A DNA stretch of 64,000 nucleotides from Phycisphaerales bacterium (GCA_905339235.1 CAJPFG010000004.1:89168-153167), one strand, 5' to 3'; shown: positions 1 to 11,166, numbered from the stretch's first letter. A program made the numbers and translations. The notes: generated by a model not told the origin, from the sequence alone.

Positions 1-1227
1 GAGGTGGGCCTGTTTGCGGTCCATCTTGACTTCATAGAACTGAGGGAACTGCGAGCGCTCCCGCTCAAGGGTGGGAAGGTCGGCCTTCGCCTTGGAGAGT
101 TGCTCCTGCAGCCCGGGAACCGCCGACTTGTCGCGGGCCTGGCGGATGTCGCCCTCCAGCCCCTTGATGCGCATCATGCACTTCTGAACTTTCTCGTCGG
201 CATCGGTCCACGGGCGCTGCTTCTCCACGAGGTGGCGCGCCAACTTGTCGGCCAGGTCGTAGCGCGGCTGGTCGTCGTGCGCCTGCCCCGAAATGATGAG
301 AGGCGTGCGGGCCTCGTCGATGAGGATCGAATCCACCTCGTCCACCACCGCGAACTCGCGCTTCTTCTGCACCTGCTGGTCGGCGGAGCGCTTCATGTTG
401 TCGCGGAGATAGTCAAAGCCGAACTCCGCGGTCGTGCCATACACGACGTCGCAGCGGTACATCCCCCGCTTCTCACCCTCGTCCTGCATGTGCTGCGGGT
501 GGATTGCGCCGACCGTCATTCCCAGCGCGTGGAAGAACGGGAACGTCCAATCCCGGTCACGCTGCACCAGGTAGTCGTTCACCGTCACGACGTGGATCTT
601 CAGCCGCTCGATCGCGGCCATGTAGCACGCGAGCGGCGCCACGATCGTCTTGCCTTCACCAGTCTTCATTTCCGCGATCTTGCCCTGGCACAAAACCATC
701 CCGCCGATCAACTGCACATCAAACGGCCGCGCCCGGAAGGGCGGACGGCTCTCCGGGAAGAGTTCTTTCACCGCCTCGTAGATCTCGTTGGGGATATCCA
801 CCTGCATCCACCCGGGAACCGGCTGCGGGCAGCCCTGCCATTCGCCCGTGGGCTCGGCGGGAGGCGTCGCGTCCATGCGGGCCTTCAACTCGGCATACAC
901 GGGGCGCAACCCCTCGGGGAGCATCGCCGGATCGAAGTTGAACTTGGGGTTGAAGATGTTGCGGATGCCCACGGCCCGGTCCATGGCTTCGCGAGCGACC
1001 GCAAAGGCCTCGGCCATGATGCTGTCCGACTTCTCACCCTTGTCGTGCCTCGCGCGGAAGTCCGCGATCTTGGTCTTCAGTTCCGCGTCCGTGAAGCGAC
1101 GCGCCGCCGCCTCCTGGGCGTTGATTTCCGCCACCTTCTGCGTGTACTTCTTGACGAACCGTTCGTTGCGCGTGCCGATCAGCCGGTTAAGGAGCGGTCC
1201 AATCAGCGGAATGCCTTGCTCTGCCAT
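1..1227 (-). CDS. secA: Preprotein translocase ATPase SecA, N-terminal part (cut at window edge)
   Basis: SecA is the cytoplasmic motor that pushes unfolded preproteins through SecYEG. The first 409 codons are present; the C-terminal part lies beyond base 1. Translation shows the nucleotide-binding domain 1 signatures: a Walker A sequence TGEGKT near residue 188, then VTVNDYLVQRDRDW, and a Walker B/DEVD sequence VVDEVDSILIDEARTPLI near residue 295. The start (ATG at 1227, MAEQG) gives the usual short N-terminal helix. Between the first helix and the FDVQLIGG segment there is extra sequence compared with E. coli SecA, including a QGCPQPVPGW stretch; I believe such expansions are common in Planctomycetota. 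A long open frame on the opposite strand is a high-GC shadow. Confidence 0.95.
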   Translation of the reverse strand, partial: MAEQGIPLIGPLLNRLIGTRNERFVKKYTQKVAEINAQEAAARRFTDAELKTKIADFRARHDKGEKSDSIMAEAFAVAREAMDRAVGIRNIFNPKFNFDPAMLPEGLRPVYAELKARMDATPPAEPTGEWQGCPQPVPGWMQVDIPNEIYEAVKELFPESRPPFRARPFDVQLIGGMVLCQGKIAEMKTGEGKTIVAPLACYMAAIERLKIHVVTVNDYLVQRDRDWTFPFFHALGMTVGAIHPQHMQDEGEKRGMYRCDVVYGTTAEFGFDYLRDNMKRSADQQVQKKREFAVVDEVDSILIDEARTPLIISGQAHDDQPRYDLADKLARHLVEKQRPWTDADEKVQKCMMRIKGLEGDIRQARDKSAVPGLQEQLSKAKADLPTLERERSQFPQFYEVKMDRKQAHL

Positions 1228-1365
1228 GATGTGCTCTCTTGGCCGCGGATCCGCGGCGGTTTCGTGCGGCGCCGGGATGCACGGGACGATGCCCAAGCGA
1301 TCCGGCGGACGCACGGCGTGAGTGAGTTGGTTGTGAGGACGGTAAAACGGGACAAACCTGCGTGC

Positions 1366-1722
1366 TCAGGCCCGGGCGGGCGGCGGCAGGTCGGTCTTCA
1401 GCACCAGCGGCAGGAAGCACGCGGCGTCCACCTGACGGCGGAAGGACATCGGCACCACGCGAGAGGCAATGGTCGATCGAGCGGCCTCGGCGAGAACCTT
1501 GGCCGCGGGCCGCTCGGTCTGGCGCCGAAGTTCACGCCGGGCGATCGTGTGCTCCCGAGTGGCGACGAGTCGCGACGAGGTCTCAGAACGGGGCCCGCAC
1601 TGGATCTTGGTGTCCCGCAGTCCGGCCGACCCCTGCAGGGCGAAGGCCACCACCAGCAACAGGGTCACCCCGCCGAGCGAGGCGGAGGACATCTGGCGGT
1701 TCTGGAGGGGCGCGGGTCCCAT
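1366..1722 (-). CDS. Small hypothetical protein with one N-terminal hydrophobic segment
   Basis: This 118-codon frame lies 138 bp upstream of secA on the same strand. From the ATG at 1722 it encodes a short polar lead, one hydrophobic stretch (GGVTLLLVVAFALQGSAG) that could be a membrane anchor or signal segment, and a basic, Arg-rich remainder. No domain is recognised. An in-frame GTG (1737) and a later ATG (1692, MSSASLGG) are alternative starts; none has a clear Shine-Dalgarno sequence. The frame has no strong competitor on the other strand, but a chance ORF in this high-GC DNA is possible. Confidence 0.4.
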   Translation of the reverse strand: MGPAPLQNRQMSSASLGGVTLLLVVAFALQGSAGLRDTKIQCGPRSETSSRLVATREHTIARRELRRQTERPAAKVLAEAARSTIASRVVPMSFRRQVDAACFLPLVLKTDLPPPARA

Positions 1723-1992
1723 CGAGCGGTCAAACACTATCGGGTAATCGCGTCTCGGGGGTCAGCCCCCGAAACATGCCGGAAGTGTAGTCCCAAGGCG
1801 TGGTTGCGGTCGTGGGGTGCGGGATAGTGAGCGCCCATCCCGCCCTGTGTCCGATAGGTAAAGAGCGAATCCCCGTGGCATCGTTCTTGCGGGAAGGCGT
1901 TTGGACCGGTGCGGCATTCGCGGCGTGGCTACATTCCGCGCATGACCACCGGACCGGCGAGTGAACCCAACCCCAGCGGAGAGACATCACCG

Positions 1993-2358
1993 ATGATCGC
2001 AACCCGCCAGAGTCTTCCGGTCACGCGCGAGTCCATCACGCACAAGTTCGCCATCGAGCGCCACGAAGGCTATCTCACGATCGGCCTCTATCCCGATGGA
2101 AAGCCGGGCGAAATCTTCATCAAGATGGCCAAGGAAGGATCGACCATCTCGGGAATGTGCCAGGCCTTTTGCCGCGCCTTCAGCCTCGCCCTGCAGTTCG
2201 GATTGTCGGTCGAAGAGGCGGTCAAGCGGTTCAAGGGGATGCGGTTCGAGCCGATGGGGTTCACCAGCAACCCGGACATCCCGGAGTGCTCGTCCATCGT
2301 GGACTACGTAGCGAGGTACCTGGAGTTGAACTTCGGAGGCCTCCCGCCGCGTCGCTGA
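1993..2358 (+). CDS. Stand-alone TSCPD domain protein (class II ribonucleotide reductase tail-like)
   Basis: The 121-residue product matches the TSCPD domain normally found at the C terminus of B12-dependent ribonucleotide reductases: it carries YLTIGLYPDGKPGEIFIKMAKEGSTISG followed by ALQFGLSVEEAVKRFKGMRFEPMGFT, both typical of that domain. Here it is a free-standing gene, so it may act as a separate helper subunit for a reductase encoded elsewhere. The start at 1993 (MIATRQ) is preferred over the in-frame ATGs at 1909 and 1942 because GGAGA lies about nine bases upstream. The domain assignment is confident; the partnership with a reductase is inferred. Confidence 0.8.
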   Translation: MIATRQSLPVTRESITHKFAIERHEGYLTIGLYPDGKPGEIFIKMAKEGSTISGMCQAFCRAFSLALQFGLSVEEAVKRFKGMRFEPMGFTSNPDIPECSSIVDYVARYLELNFGGLPPRR

Positions 2359-2436
2359 CCCTCACTTTCGCCGAACAAGAGCGGATAAACCTACCATAAT
2401 TGTGGCGGCACCGGAAATCGGTGGCATGTTTGAGGC

Positions 2437-3204
2437 ATGAGAACGGGGATTCCGTGTGTGGCCGCGCGCTCCGCGGCGGGAGTGGCACTGGCCGGGCTCT
2501 CGCTCGCGGCGAATGCCCACATCATTTACGGGACGAGCTTCGAACCCGGCCAGGGCATGCCCGGCCCGCTGGTCGGCCAGGACCTGTGGAATGGCACACC
2601 GGGCTGGAATGTGACGAATGACTCCGCGCACATCGGCATCCACAGCATCACGTACAGCGCCGCGAGCGGACCCTCCGGCACCCAGGCTTCCCGCCCGACG
2701 CCTCACATCCAACTCGACCCGATTCTGTACTGGGTCGCCCTGCGGCTTGAAGCGGCGGTGCGGCTCGACACGATGCGTCCGGACGCGACGAGTTCCTTCC
2801 GACTGTGGGCGGCCAACGAGGTGCCCGGCGGGGTCCTTCAGATTGGCGTGGACGACGGGCGCGCAGTGGTAACGAGCGGGCTCGATAACGCACCCCTGCT
2901 TGTGGGCCCGGAGATCGCGCCCGGGTCGTACGCATTCATCGTCGCCGAGTTGGACATGTTCACAGGCCACGTGGTGGCGATGGTGAACGACGTGCCGTTC
3001 GGGTCCTTCGAACTCTCGATCCCGACCATCCGCGCCCTGGATAGCGCTACGGGGATCTCGGTCGCGGCGAGCGTCTCGGGCGGCACCGGCTCGCCCACAG
3101 AGACCGTTCACGTGGACTCCGTGCGACTCTGGCACGTGCCGGCTCCGGGCATCGCCGGCTGCTTCGCGGCCGCGGCGTTGTGCCTGCCCCGGCGCCGGCG
3201 CTAA
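2437..3204 (+). CDS. Secreted protein with PEP-CTERM-like C-terminal anchor
   Basis: The 255-residue product starts with a signal peptide (RSAAGVALAGLSLAANA, predicted cleavage before HIIYG) and ends with a VPAPG motif, a short hydrophobic segment and a cluster of arginines. This is the layout of PEP-CTERM sorting signals, which are processed by exosortase in exopolysaccharide-producing bacteria. The middle part looks like a beta-rich lectin/laminin-like fold (TSFEPG near the start, regular alternating hydrophobics), but no family is recognised. Its TAA stop overlaps the stop codon of the convergent dehydrogenase gene by four bases. Confidence 0.75.
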   Translation: MRTGIPCVAARSAAGVALAGLSLAANAHIIYGTSFEPGQGMPGPLVGQDLWNGTPGWNVTNDSAHIGIHSITYSAASGPSGTQASRPTPHIQLDPILYWVALRLEAAVRLDTMRPDATSSFRLWAANEVPGGVLQIGVDDGRAVVTSGLDNAPLLVGPEIAPGSYAFIVAELDMFTGHVVAMVNDVPFGSFELSIPTIRALDSATGISVAASVSGGTGSPTETVHVDSVRLWHVPAPGIAGCFAAAALCLPRRRR

Positions 3205-4181
3205 ACCACGCGATTGGGCGGTTCGCGGCCATCCAAGACCGCGCGGGCGTTGGCGCACGCCATCTCGGTCATCATCGCTCGGTACTTGGCCTCGCCCGAC
3301 GCGATGTGCGGCGCGAGCGTGCAGTTGTCCAGCCCCAGCAGGTCCGGATGCACGATGGGCTCTCGCTCGTACACGTCCAGTCCTGCGCCCCAGATTTTGC
3401 GGGCCCCGAGGTGCGCGGCCAGCGCCGCCTCATCCACGATGGGGCCGCGTGCCGTGTTTAGAAGTATCGCCGTGGACTTCATCAACGACAGGTTTGCAGC
3501 GTTGATCAAGTGCCGCGTGTCCGGAGTCAGCGGGGTGTGAATGCTGACCACATCCGCCTCTCGCAGGCCCTCTTCGAGGGTTACGCGCCGGGCCGCGAGC
3601 GGGGCGATTTCGAAGTTCCACCGGCGCGACCGCGCCACGTAGATCACGCGCATCCCCCAGCCGATGGATCTCAACGCCATCGCGAAGCCGATCCGGCCCG
3701 CGCCGACAATGCACAGCGTGCGGCCGGAGAGATCGACGCCGAGGAACTCGTTGGGCCCCAGCGGCCCCATGCGCGGGTAGTCCGCCGAGCGGGCGAACCG
3801 GTCCGCCTCGACGATCCGCCTGGCCACGGCCAGCAGCAGCGCCCAAGCCATATCGGCGGTCCCCTCGGTCACCGCGTCGGGCGTGTTCGTGACGATGATG
3901 CCCCGTCTCTTGCAGGCCGCGAGATCGACGTTGTCCGTGCCGACCGCGAAGTTTGCCACAACCTTGAGGGCCGGCCCCGCGGCGTCGAGCAGCGAATCAT
4001 CGACGCGTTCGGAAACCCAGGTAATGATCGCCGCGGCCCCCTTGACGAAGGCAGCGAGTTCCTCCCGGGGGATCGCCCGCTCGGACGGGTTCATCCGTAC
4101 ATCCGCGTCGGGAATATCGACGACACCGGGCAGTTTGCGGCAGATGGCGACTATCGGCGGCATGTCGGAGGGTAGCAGCAT
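3201..4181 (-). CDS. D-isomer-specific 2-hydroxyacid dehydrogenase (glyoxylate reductase-like)
   Basis: NAD(P)-dependent oxidoreductase of 326 residues that interconverts 2-keto and D-2-hydroxy acids. The nucleotide-binding loop IVGAGRIG is near residue 157. The catalytic triad of the family is visible: Arg in LNTARGPIVDE (near 242), Glu in DVYEREP (near 272) and His in LAPHIASGE (near 291). The substrate-binding part carries NFAVGTDNVDL and NTPDAVTEGTADMAW, close to glyoxylate/hydroxypyruvate reductases, although phosphoglycerate dehydrogenase-type activity cannot be excluded; it lacks the ACT domain of many SerA proteins. The ATG at 4181 is used; an ATG six codons later (4163) is equally possible. 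Confidence 0.85.
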   Translation of the reverse strand: MLLPSDMPPIVAICRKLPGVVDIPDADVRMNPSERAIPREELAAFVKGAAAIITWVSERVDDSLLDAAGPALKVVANFAVGTDNVDLAACKRRGIIVTNTPDAVTEGTADMAWALLLAVARRIVEADRFARSADYPRMGPLGPNEFLGVDLSGRTLCIVGAGRIGFAMALRSIGWGMRVIYVARSRRWNFEIAPLAARRVTLEEGLREADVVSIHTPLTPDTRHLINAANLSLMKSTAILLNTARGPIVDEAALAAHLGARKIWGAGLDVYEREPIVHPDLLGLDNCTLAPHIASGEAKYRAMMTEMACANARAVLDGREPPNRVV

Positions 4182-4262
4182 GTCGCGCCGAATCCGCCGA
4201 TCACGAGGTGCCGTCGAGCGGATGCGGGTAGAGTGTGCCCGCACGCACACCGGAGAACCCTG

Positions 4263-6116
4263 ATGCGATTGCTCATTGCCTGTCTCTCGATGCTGCTCGC
4301 CGCCTGCGCCCGGGGCCAGGGATCGGTGGAGTACACCGTCCGCCTCGACCAGGCTCGCGCCCAGATGGTGGACATCGAGATGCACGTTCGCGGATGGGAA
4401 CGCGAGATGCTCGACGCCCATCTGCCCGCCTGGAGGCCCGGAAAATACGCGATCCTCGACCCGGCCGGAAGCGTGCGAGAGGTACGGGCCGTGGACGGCA
4501 CGGGCGCTCCGCTCGAAGTCGAAAAGACCGCGAAAGCCAGTTGGCGGATCAAAGGCGTCCGCCGCGAAGCGAGAGTCCGCTATCGCCTCTACGCGAACTC
4601 GCTGGGTGACCGCACCCGTCACGCGGACGACACCCACGCATTCCTGAGCGGGTCAACGGTCTTCATGTACGTTCCAGAACTGCGGGCCGCGCCGGCGACC
4701 GTGCGGCTGGAAGCTCCCTCCGGTTGGCACACAGCAACGGGGCTCGATGAGGCCGACGGCGCGCTCCACGCCCGCGACTACGACGCCCTCGCCGACACCC
4801 CCATCGAGGTCGGTGTCCACACGCGCGGCGAACGATCGATCGACGGCGTCAAGTTCGAAGTGGCGGTCTGGGGAGCCACGGCCTGGTGTTCGCGCGAATC
4901 GGGAATCAACCTCGCCCGCGTGCTGGACGACATCGAGAAGATCGCCCGCGCCCAGATCAGGGTGTTCGGCGGCTTTCCCAGGGATCGATATCTCTTCATC
5001 ATCCACGCCGCGCCCGGCATCGGAGGCGGGACCGAGCACCTCAACTCCACCGTCTGCCAGACAAGGCCGGAGTCGTTCGACGACGAAAAGGCGTACAAGC
5101 GATTCCTGGGCCTGCTGAGCCACGAACTGTTCCACACGTGGAATGTGAAGGCGTTCCGTCCGCAGGGGCTCGTGCCCTACAACTACGACCGCGAGAACTA
5201 CACCACGCTCCTGTGGGTTGCCGAGGGATTCACGAACTACTACGACAGCCTCATGCTCGTTCGCGCCGGGCTCCTCCAGCCCAAGGAGTACCTCGAAGCG
5301 ATGACCGCCACGCTCCGGGGCGAGATCGATCTGCCCGGCGGCGCCGTCCAATCTCTCGAAGATTCGAGTTTCGACGCCTGGACCAAGTTCAGCCGCCCCA
5401 CGCCCGACTCCCCCAACTCGACCGTGTCGTTCTACAGCCGCGGCGAGGTCACCGCCCTGGCCCTGGACCTCACCATCCGTCGCCATAGCGCCGGCGAGAA
5501 ATCCCTCGACGACGCCATGCGGACGATGTGGGAGCGGTTTCCCGACGCATCGCGCCCATACACCACCGACGACTTCATCCGCGCAGCGAGCGAGGCCGCG
5601 GGCACCGACCTGTCCGACTTCCACCAGCGGCACATCCGCGGCACCGACATGCCCGACTTTGCGGATCTGGTCGATGTCGTGGGCCTGGAATGGGTGCCCA
5701 AAGAGCCCGACGACAAGCACGAGGAACCGGCCAAGCCGGAAGCCCGGAAAGCCTACATCGGCCTCAAACTGCGCGACGAAGGCGGCCTGGCGGGCGTAAG
5801 CACGGTCTTCAGCGACGGCCCCGCCTACGCCTCGGGCATCGTGGCCGATGACCTGATCATCGCAATGAACGGGCGCCGGCTTCGCGCTCCGGACCTGGAG
5901 GCGCGATTGAAGGTCCTTCGCGAAGGGGATCGCATCAGATTGACGCTGCTCCGTCGCGACGAGTTGCGCGACGTAGACTTCGAGCCCGCATGGCGCGACG
6001 GCCGCGAACTCGCCCTTCGTAAACTGGACAAGCGGACCGACGCCCAGAAAGCCGCCTTCGACTCATGGCTCCGGCACGAATCAAAGGAGCGCGAAACCCC
6101 CAAGGAGGGAACATGA
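4263..6116 (+). CDS. M61-family glycyl aminopeptidase-like lipoprotein with PDZ domain
   Basis: A 617-residue exported zinc peptidase. The N terminus is a lipoprotein signal (MRLLIACLSMLLAAC, lipobox LAAC), so it should be membrane-anchored in the periplasm. The zinc site HELFHTWN lies near residue 286 and the third ligand Glu in VAEGFTNYY near residue 321, the typical spacing and wording of the M61 (gluzincin) family. An N-terminal all-beta domain precedes the catalytic part, and a C-terminal PDZ domain (around residues 500-600, with GPAYASGIVADDLIIAMNG) follows. The start at 4263 is supported by GGAGAA upstream; an upstream in-frame ATG at 4233 would destroy the signal peptide. Confidence 0.9.
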   Translation: MRLLIACLSMLLAACARGQGSVEYTVRLDQARAQMVDIEMHVRGWEREMLDAHLPAWRPGKYAILDPAGSVREVRAVDGTGAPLEVEKTAKASWRIKGVRREARVRYRLYANSLGDRTRHADDTHAFLSGSTVFMYVPELRAAPATVRLEAPSGWHTATGLDEADGALHARDYDALADTPIEVGVHTRGERSIDGVKFEVAVWGATAWCSRESGINLARVLDDIEKIARAQIRVFGGFPRDRYLFIIHAAPGIGGGTEHLNSTVCQTRPESFDDEKAYKRFLGLLSHELFHTWNVKAFRPQGLVPYNYDRENYTTLLWVAEGFTNYYDSLMLVRAGLLQPKEYLEAMTATLRGEIDLPGGAVQSLEDSSFDAWTKFSRPTPDSPNSTVSFYSRGEVTALALDLTIRRHSAGEKSLDDAMRTMWERFPDASRPYTTDDFIRAASEAAGTDLSDFHQRHIRGTDMPDFADLVDVVGLEWVPKEPDDKHEEPAKPEARKAYIGLKLRDEGGLAGVSTVFSDGPAYASGIVADDLIIAMNGRRLRAPDLEARLKVLREGDRIRLTLLRRDELRDVDFEPAWRDGRELALRKLDKRTDAQKAAFDSWLRHESKERETPKEGT

Positions 6117-6125
6117 TCCCGGCGT

Positions 6126-7562
<1,437 letters not shown>

Positions 7563-7697
7563 TCACCTCAGAGAAGCGCCTGAAATCGCGCTGGCTTATT
7601 GACGATATGAAGATATACTAGTCTGCTATTGGCGCCGGGCAAGTCCATGCGGCCGGAAACGGCCGAGCCGCCGCGCCGCAGCCCTCCGCCAGAACCC

Positions 7698-9050
7698 ATG
7701 AAGACCATCATTGAGCCATTCCGCGTCAAGTCCGTTGAGCCCTTTCGGATGACCACCCGCAAAGAGCGGGAAGCCATCCTTCGTGCGGCCTGTTTCAACC
7801 CCTTCCTGATCCACGGGCGCGACGTGATGATCGACCTCCTCACGGATTCGGGCACCAGCGCCATGAGCAGCGAGCAATGGGCCGGCGTGATGCGCGGGGA
7901 CGAAACCTACGCCGGGAGCGAGTCGTTCTACCGCCTGCGAGATGTGCTGCACGACCTGACCGGCTTCCAGAACATCCTGCCCACGCACCAGGGCCGGGCG
8001 AGCGAGCGAATACTGTTCGAACTGGTCGGCGGGGCGGGCAAGATCGTCCCCAACAACGCGCACTTCGACACGACCCGCGCCAACACGGAGCACAGCGGCG
8101 CCGAGGCGGTTGACCTCGCGATCCCCGAGGCGTCGCAGCCGCGCAACCGGCACCCGTTCAAGGGAAACATGGACGTGGGGGCGCTGGAGGCGCTCATCCG
8201 GCGCGTCGGGCGGGACCGGATTCCGGTGGTGATGATGACGGTGACGAACAACACCTGCGGCGGCCAGCCCGTGAGCCTGGAAAATCTCCGCGCCGTCCGC
8301 AAAGTCTGCGACGCTCATCGCCTCCCGCTCTTTCTGGATGCGTGCCGATTCGCGGAGAACGCCTGGTTCATCCGTACGCGCGAACGCGGCCAAGGCGGCC
8401 GCGGCGTGCGCGAAATCGTCCGCGAAATGTTCGACCTGGCCGACGGCGCCACCATCTCCGCGAAGAAGGACGGCCTGGTCAACATCGGCGGGTTGTTGAT
8501 GATCCGCGAGCCCGGGCTCTTCCAGCGGGCGTGCAACCTGCTCATCCTGACCGAGGGCTACGTCACCTACGGCGGTCTGGCCGGGCGCGATCTCGAAGCC
8601 ATGGCTCAGGGATTCCGCGAGGTCGTGGAAGACGACTATCTCGGCTACCGCGTGCGCGGCGTCGAGTACCTGGGCGAGAAGCTCCTCGCCTCCGGCGTGC
8701 AGGTCATCGAGCCCGCCGGCGGGCACGCGATCTACATCGACGCCGCGCACTTCGCACCGCACATCCCGCGCGACCAGTTCCCCGGGCAGGCGCTGGTCTG
8801 CGGGCTGTACCGGATCGGCGGAATCCGCAGTTGCGAGATCGGCAGCGTCATGGCCGGGCCGGGGCGAACCCCCGCAATGGAGCTCGTCCGCCTGGCCATC
8901 CCCCGGCGCGTCTATACCCAGAGCCATATCGACTACGTCGCCGAGGCGTGCGGGGAGTTGTACGCGCAGCGCGACGAGTTGCGCGGGCTGCGGATCGTGG
9001 AAGGACCGGAAGTCCTGCGGCACTTCACCGCGAAGTTTGCGGAAATCTGA
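7698..9050 (+). CDS. tnaA: Tryptophanase (tryptophan indole-lyase)
   Basis: PLP-dependent lyase releasing indole, pyruvate and ammonia from L-tryptophan; 450 residues from the ATG at 7698. It shares the family scaffold with its divergent neighbour ([35 protein letters not shown]) but has tryptophanase-type discriminators: Asp in HFDTTRAN near residue 124 and Ile instead of Arg in SCEIGS. An in-frame TTG at 7629 would add a proline-rich leader not found in the family, so the ATG is preferred. No TnaC-like leader peptide or rut-type region is obvious in the 138-bp intergenic space. A membrane polyferredoxin gene follows after 25 bp, probably in the same transcript. Confidence 0.88.
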   Translation: MKTIIEPFRVKSVEPFRMTTRKEREAILRAACFNPFLIHGRDVMIDLLTDSGTSAMSSEQWAGVMRGDETYAGSESFYRLRDVLHDLTGFQNILPTHQGRASERILFELVGGAGKIVPNNAHFDTTRANTEHSGAEAVDLAIPEASQPRNRHPFKGNMDVGALEALIRRVGRDRIPVVMMTVTNNTCGGQPVSLENLRAVRKVCDAHRLPLFLDACRFAENAWFIRTRERGQGGRGVREIVREMFDLADGATISAKKDGLVNIGGLLMIREPGLFQRACNLLILTEGYVTYGGLAGRDLEAMAQGFREVVEDDYLGYRVRGVEYLGEKLLASGVQVIEPAGGHAIYIDAAHFAPHIPRDQFPGQALVCGLYRIGGIRSCEIGSVMAGPGRTPAMELVRLAIPRRVYTQSHIDYVAEACGELYAQRDELRGLRIVEGPEVLRHFTAKFAEI

Positions 9051-9075
9051 GGTCGCCTTCGAATGGAGGGGACCG

Positions 9076-11166
9076 ATGTCCCGAACCGCAAACCGCGAAT
9101 CCCAAACGACACCGCACGGCGACCCGCGCGTGGTGCACCTCGAGCAAAGGCCCGGAGACAATGACCCGGGTGTCACCTCGCGTCCGCGCCGATGGCGGGC
9201 CCTGACGCTGATCCTGGTGTACGTGCTCATGGGCGCTCACGTCGCGCATTGGCTGCTCGCGGGCCGCACGCTCGGGCCGGTGGTCTTCTCCGAATCGATG
9301 TACGCGCTGGAAATCGGGCGCATCAACCCCGGGTTCGTGTTCTTCGCCGTGACGTTGGTCGCAACGCTGCTCGCGGGGCGGTTCCTGTGCGGCTGGGCGT
9401 GCCACATGGCCGGGTTGCAGGAGTTGTGCGCGTGGATACTCGGCAAGGTGGGGATCCGGCCGCGCCAGTTCCGCGTGCGCCTGCTCGGGTACGTCCCGCT
9501 CGCGCTGGCGCTGTACATGTTCGTATGGCCGACCTTCAAGCGCGAGGCGCTCATCCCCGCGATGACGCGGTGGTGGCCGGAAGGAGTGGGCCTGATCAAA
9601 CCCGTCGCCGAGTTTCCAGGGTTCCAGAGCGCGCTGCTCACCGACAATCTGTGGTCGCCTCTTCCCGGCATTATCGTCTGCGTCGTGTTCCTGCTGATCT
9701 CCGGGTTCGCGACCGTGGCCTTCCTGGGCGCGCGCGGGCTCTGCCGATTCGGCTGCCCCTACGGCGGGTTCCTGCGATACGCCGAGCAACTCGCCCCGGC
9801 CCGCATCGTGGTGGACCCGCTGGCGTGCGATGAGTGCGGCCGCTGCACCGCGGCGTGCGCCTCGGGCGTCCGCGTGCTGGACGAAATCCGCTCGTACGGC
9901 ATGGTGGTGGACAAAGAGTGCGTGCGCTCGCTGGACTGCATCAGCGTCTGCCCCACCAACGCGCTCTCCTTCAAGATCACCACCCCCGCGCTCTTTAAAG
10001 GCACTCCCCTCGTGCCGCGCCCCAAGCCGCAGTACGACACGACCTGGCGCGAAGAAATCCTCGTGACGGGCGTGTTCCTGGCGTCCCTGCTGGTGACTCG
10101 CGGGCTGTACGGCCGCGTGTCGCTCCTGATGGGCGTGTCCATCGCGGCGTGCCTGTCGTTCGTCGCGTGGAAGTCCTATCGAATGCTTCGTCAGCGCGAC
10201 GTGCGGCACCTCGGGCTGCAACTCAAGCGCGCGGGGTCGCTGCGACCCGCCGGCGTCGCGTTCCTTGCCATGGCGGCGGCGCTCCTCGCCCTCCTGATTC
10301 ATTCCGCGTCCGTGCGGGCCATCCTCTGGCGCGCCGGGCAACTCGATGCTGCCGTCACGGTGACCTCAGACGCCGTCTTCTCCGGCGACCCCGCCGCCGT
10401 GCCACCCAACATGAAGTCGCTCGCGCGGCGGGCCCTCGATCTGTACCACCTCGGCGCCGGCATGGGTCGCGGCGGCATCGCCCTCGCCGATACTCCCGAA
10501 TTCGACGTTCGCGAAGCATGGCTCTCGCTGGTGACCGGTGATCTCGCCGGCGCCGAAGCATCGCTCCAGAGGGCGGTGGGCAATCCTGTTCAAGCCGATG
10601 CTCGCGTGCATCGCGTGCTGGGCACTCGCGTTCCCAGCGATCCCCTCGCCGTGGACCTTGCTCGGATCATTTACATGCAGGGCGATGCCCAACGCGCCGA
10701 GGAGTATCTCACGGCGATCACAGAGCGCAATCCCGGATTTCACCAGTCGCTTGACGCCCTGGCGGCGATCTACGCCGGCACCGGGCGCACCGATATGGCC
10801 CGCGCCGTATTCGAGCACTCGAGCCAACGCCTCCCCAGTGACGCCTATGTCCGCGCCCGCTTGGGCATGATCCAGTTGGCCGAGGGCCAGTCGGAAGTCG
10901 CGCGGCGCACGCTCGAACAGGCCGCTTCGGACGCCCCGCGAGATCCCTTCGTTCTGCACCAACTCGCGGCCGCGAGGTTCGCGAACGGCGATGTGGACGG
11001 CGCGGTCGCGTCGCTGCGACAGGCCGCCGCTCTGGATCAACGGTTCGCCGCGGCGCACCTGCAAGCCGCGACGGCCATGCTGCGCCAAGCAGGCCGCGAC
11101 GCGGATGCGGACGCGTTGCTCTCCGATTCACCGAGCACGCCCATCCACGCCGCGCCTCACCCCTGA
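9076..11166 (+). CDS. NapH/NosR-type membrane polyferredoxin fused to a TPR domain
   Basis: The 696-residue product has an N-terminal membrane part with GRFLCGWACHM and GLCRFGCPYGG motifs, as in NapH, NosR and RdxA/CcoG proteins, followed by two ferredoxin-like clusters (CDECGRCTAACASG and CVRSLDCISVCP). Two further hydrophobic segments follow, and the last ~250 residues are TPR-like helical repeats (AEEYLTAITERNPGF, ARRTLEQAASDAPRD). Such membrane ferredoxins carry electrons between quinols and periplasmic acceptors; the TPR part may dock a partner. GGAGGGG sits five bases before the ATG at 9076. It is 25 bp behind tnaA, an unusual neighbour. What it donates to cannot be told from sequence. 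Confidence 0.8.
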   Translation: MSRTANRESQTTPHGDPRVVHLEQRPGDNDPGVTSRPRRWRALTLILVYVLMGAHVAHWLLAGRTLGPVVFSESMYALEIGRINPGFVFFAVTLVATLLAGRFLCGWACHMAGLQELCAWILGKVGIRPRQFRVRLLGYVPLALALYMFVWPTFKREALIPAMTRWWPEGVGLIKPVAEFPGFQSALLTDNLWSPLPGIIVCVVFLLISGFATVAFLGARGLCRFGCPYGGFLRYAEQLAPARIVVDPLACDECGRCTAACASGVRVLDEIRSYGMVVDKECVRSLDCISVCPTNALSFKITTPALFKGTPLVPRPKPQYDTTWREEILVTGVFLASLLVTRGLYGRVSLLMGVSIAACLSFVAWKSYRMLRQRDVRHLGLQLKRAGSLRPAGVAFLAMAAALLALLIHSASVRAILWRAGQLDAAVTVTSDAVFSGDPAAVPPNMKSLARRALDLYHLGAGMGRGGIALADTPEFDVREAWLSLVTGDLAGAEASLQRAVGNPVQADARVHRVLGTRVPSDPLAVDLARIIYMQGDAQRAEEYLTAITERNPGFHQSLDALAAIYAGTGRTDMARAVFEHSSQRLPSDAYVRARLGMIQLAEGQSEVARRTLEQAASDAPRDPFVLHQLAAARFANGDVDGAVASLRQAAALDQRFAAAHLQAATAMLRQAGRDADADALLSDSPSTPIHAAPHP

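Noticed and set aside
4..1827. 607-codon open frame on the plus strand opposite secA
   Set aside because: It is antisense to unmistakable SecA motifs on the minus strand; long antisense frames are expected at this GC content.
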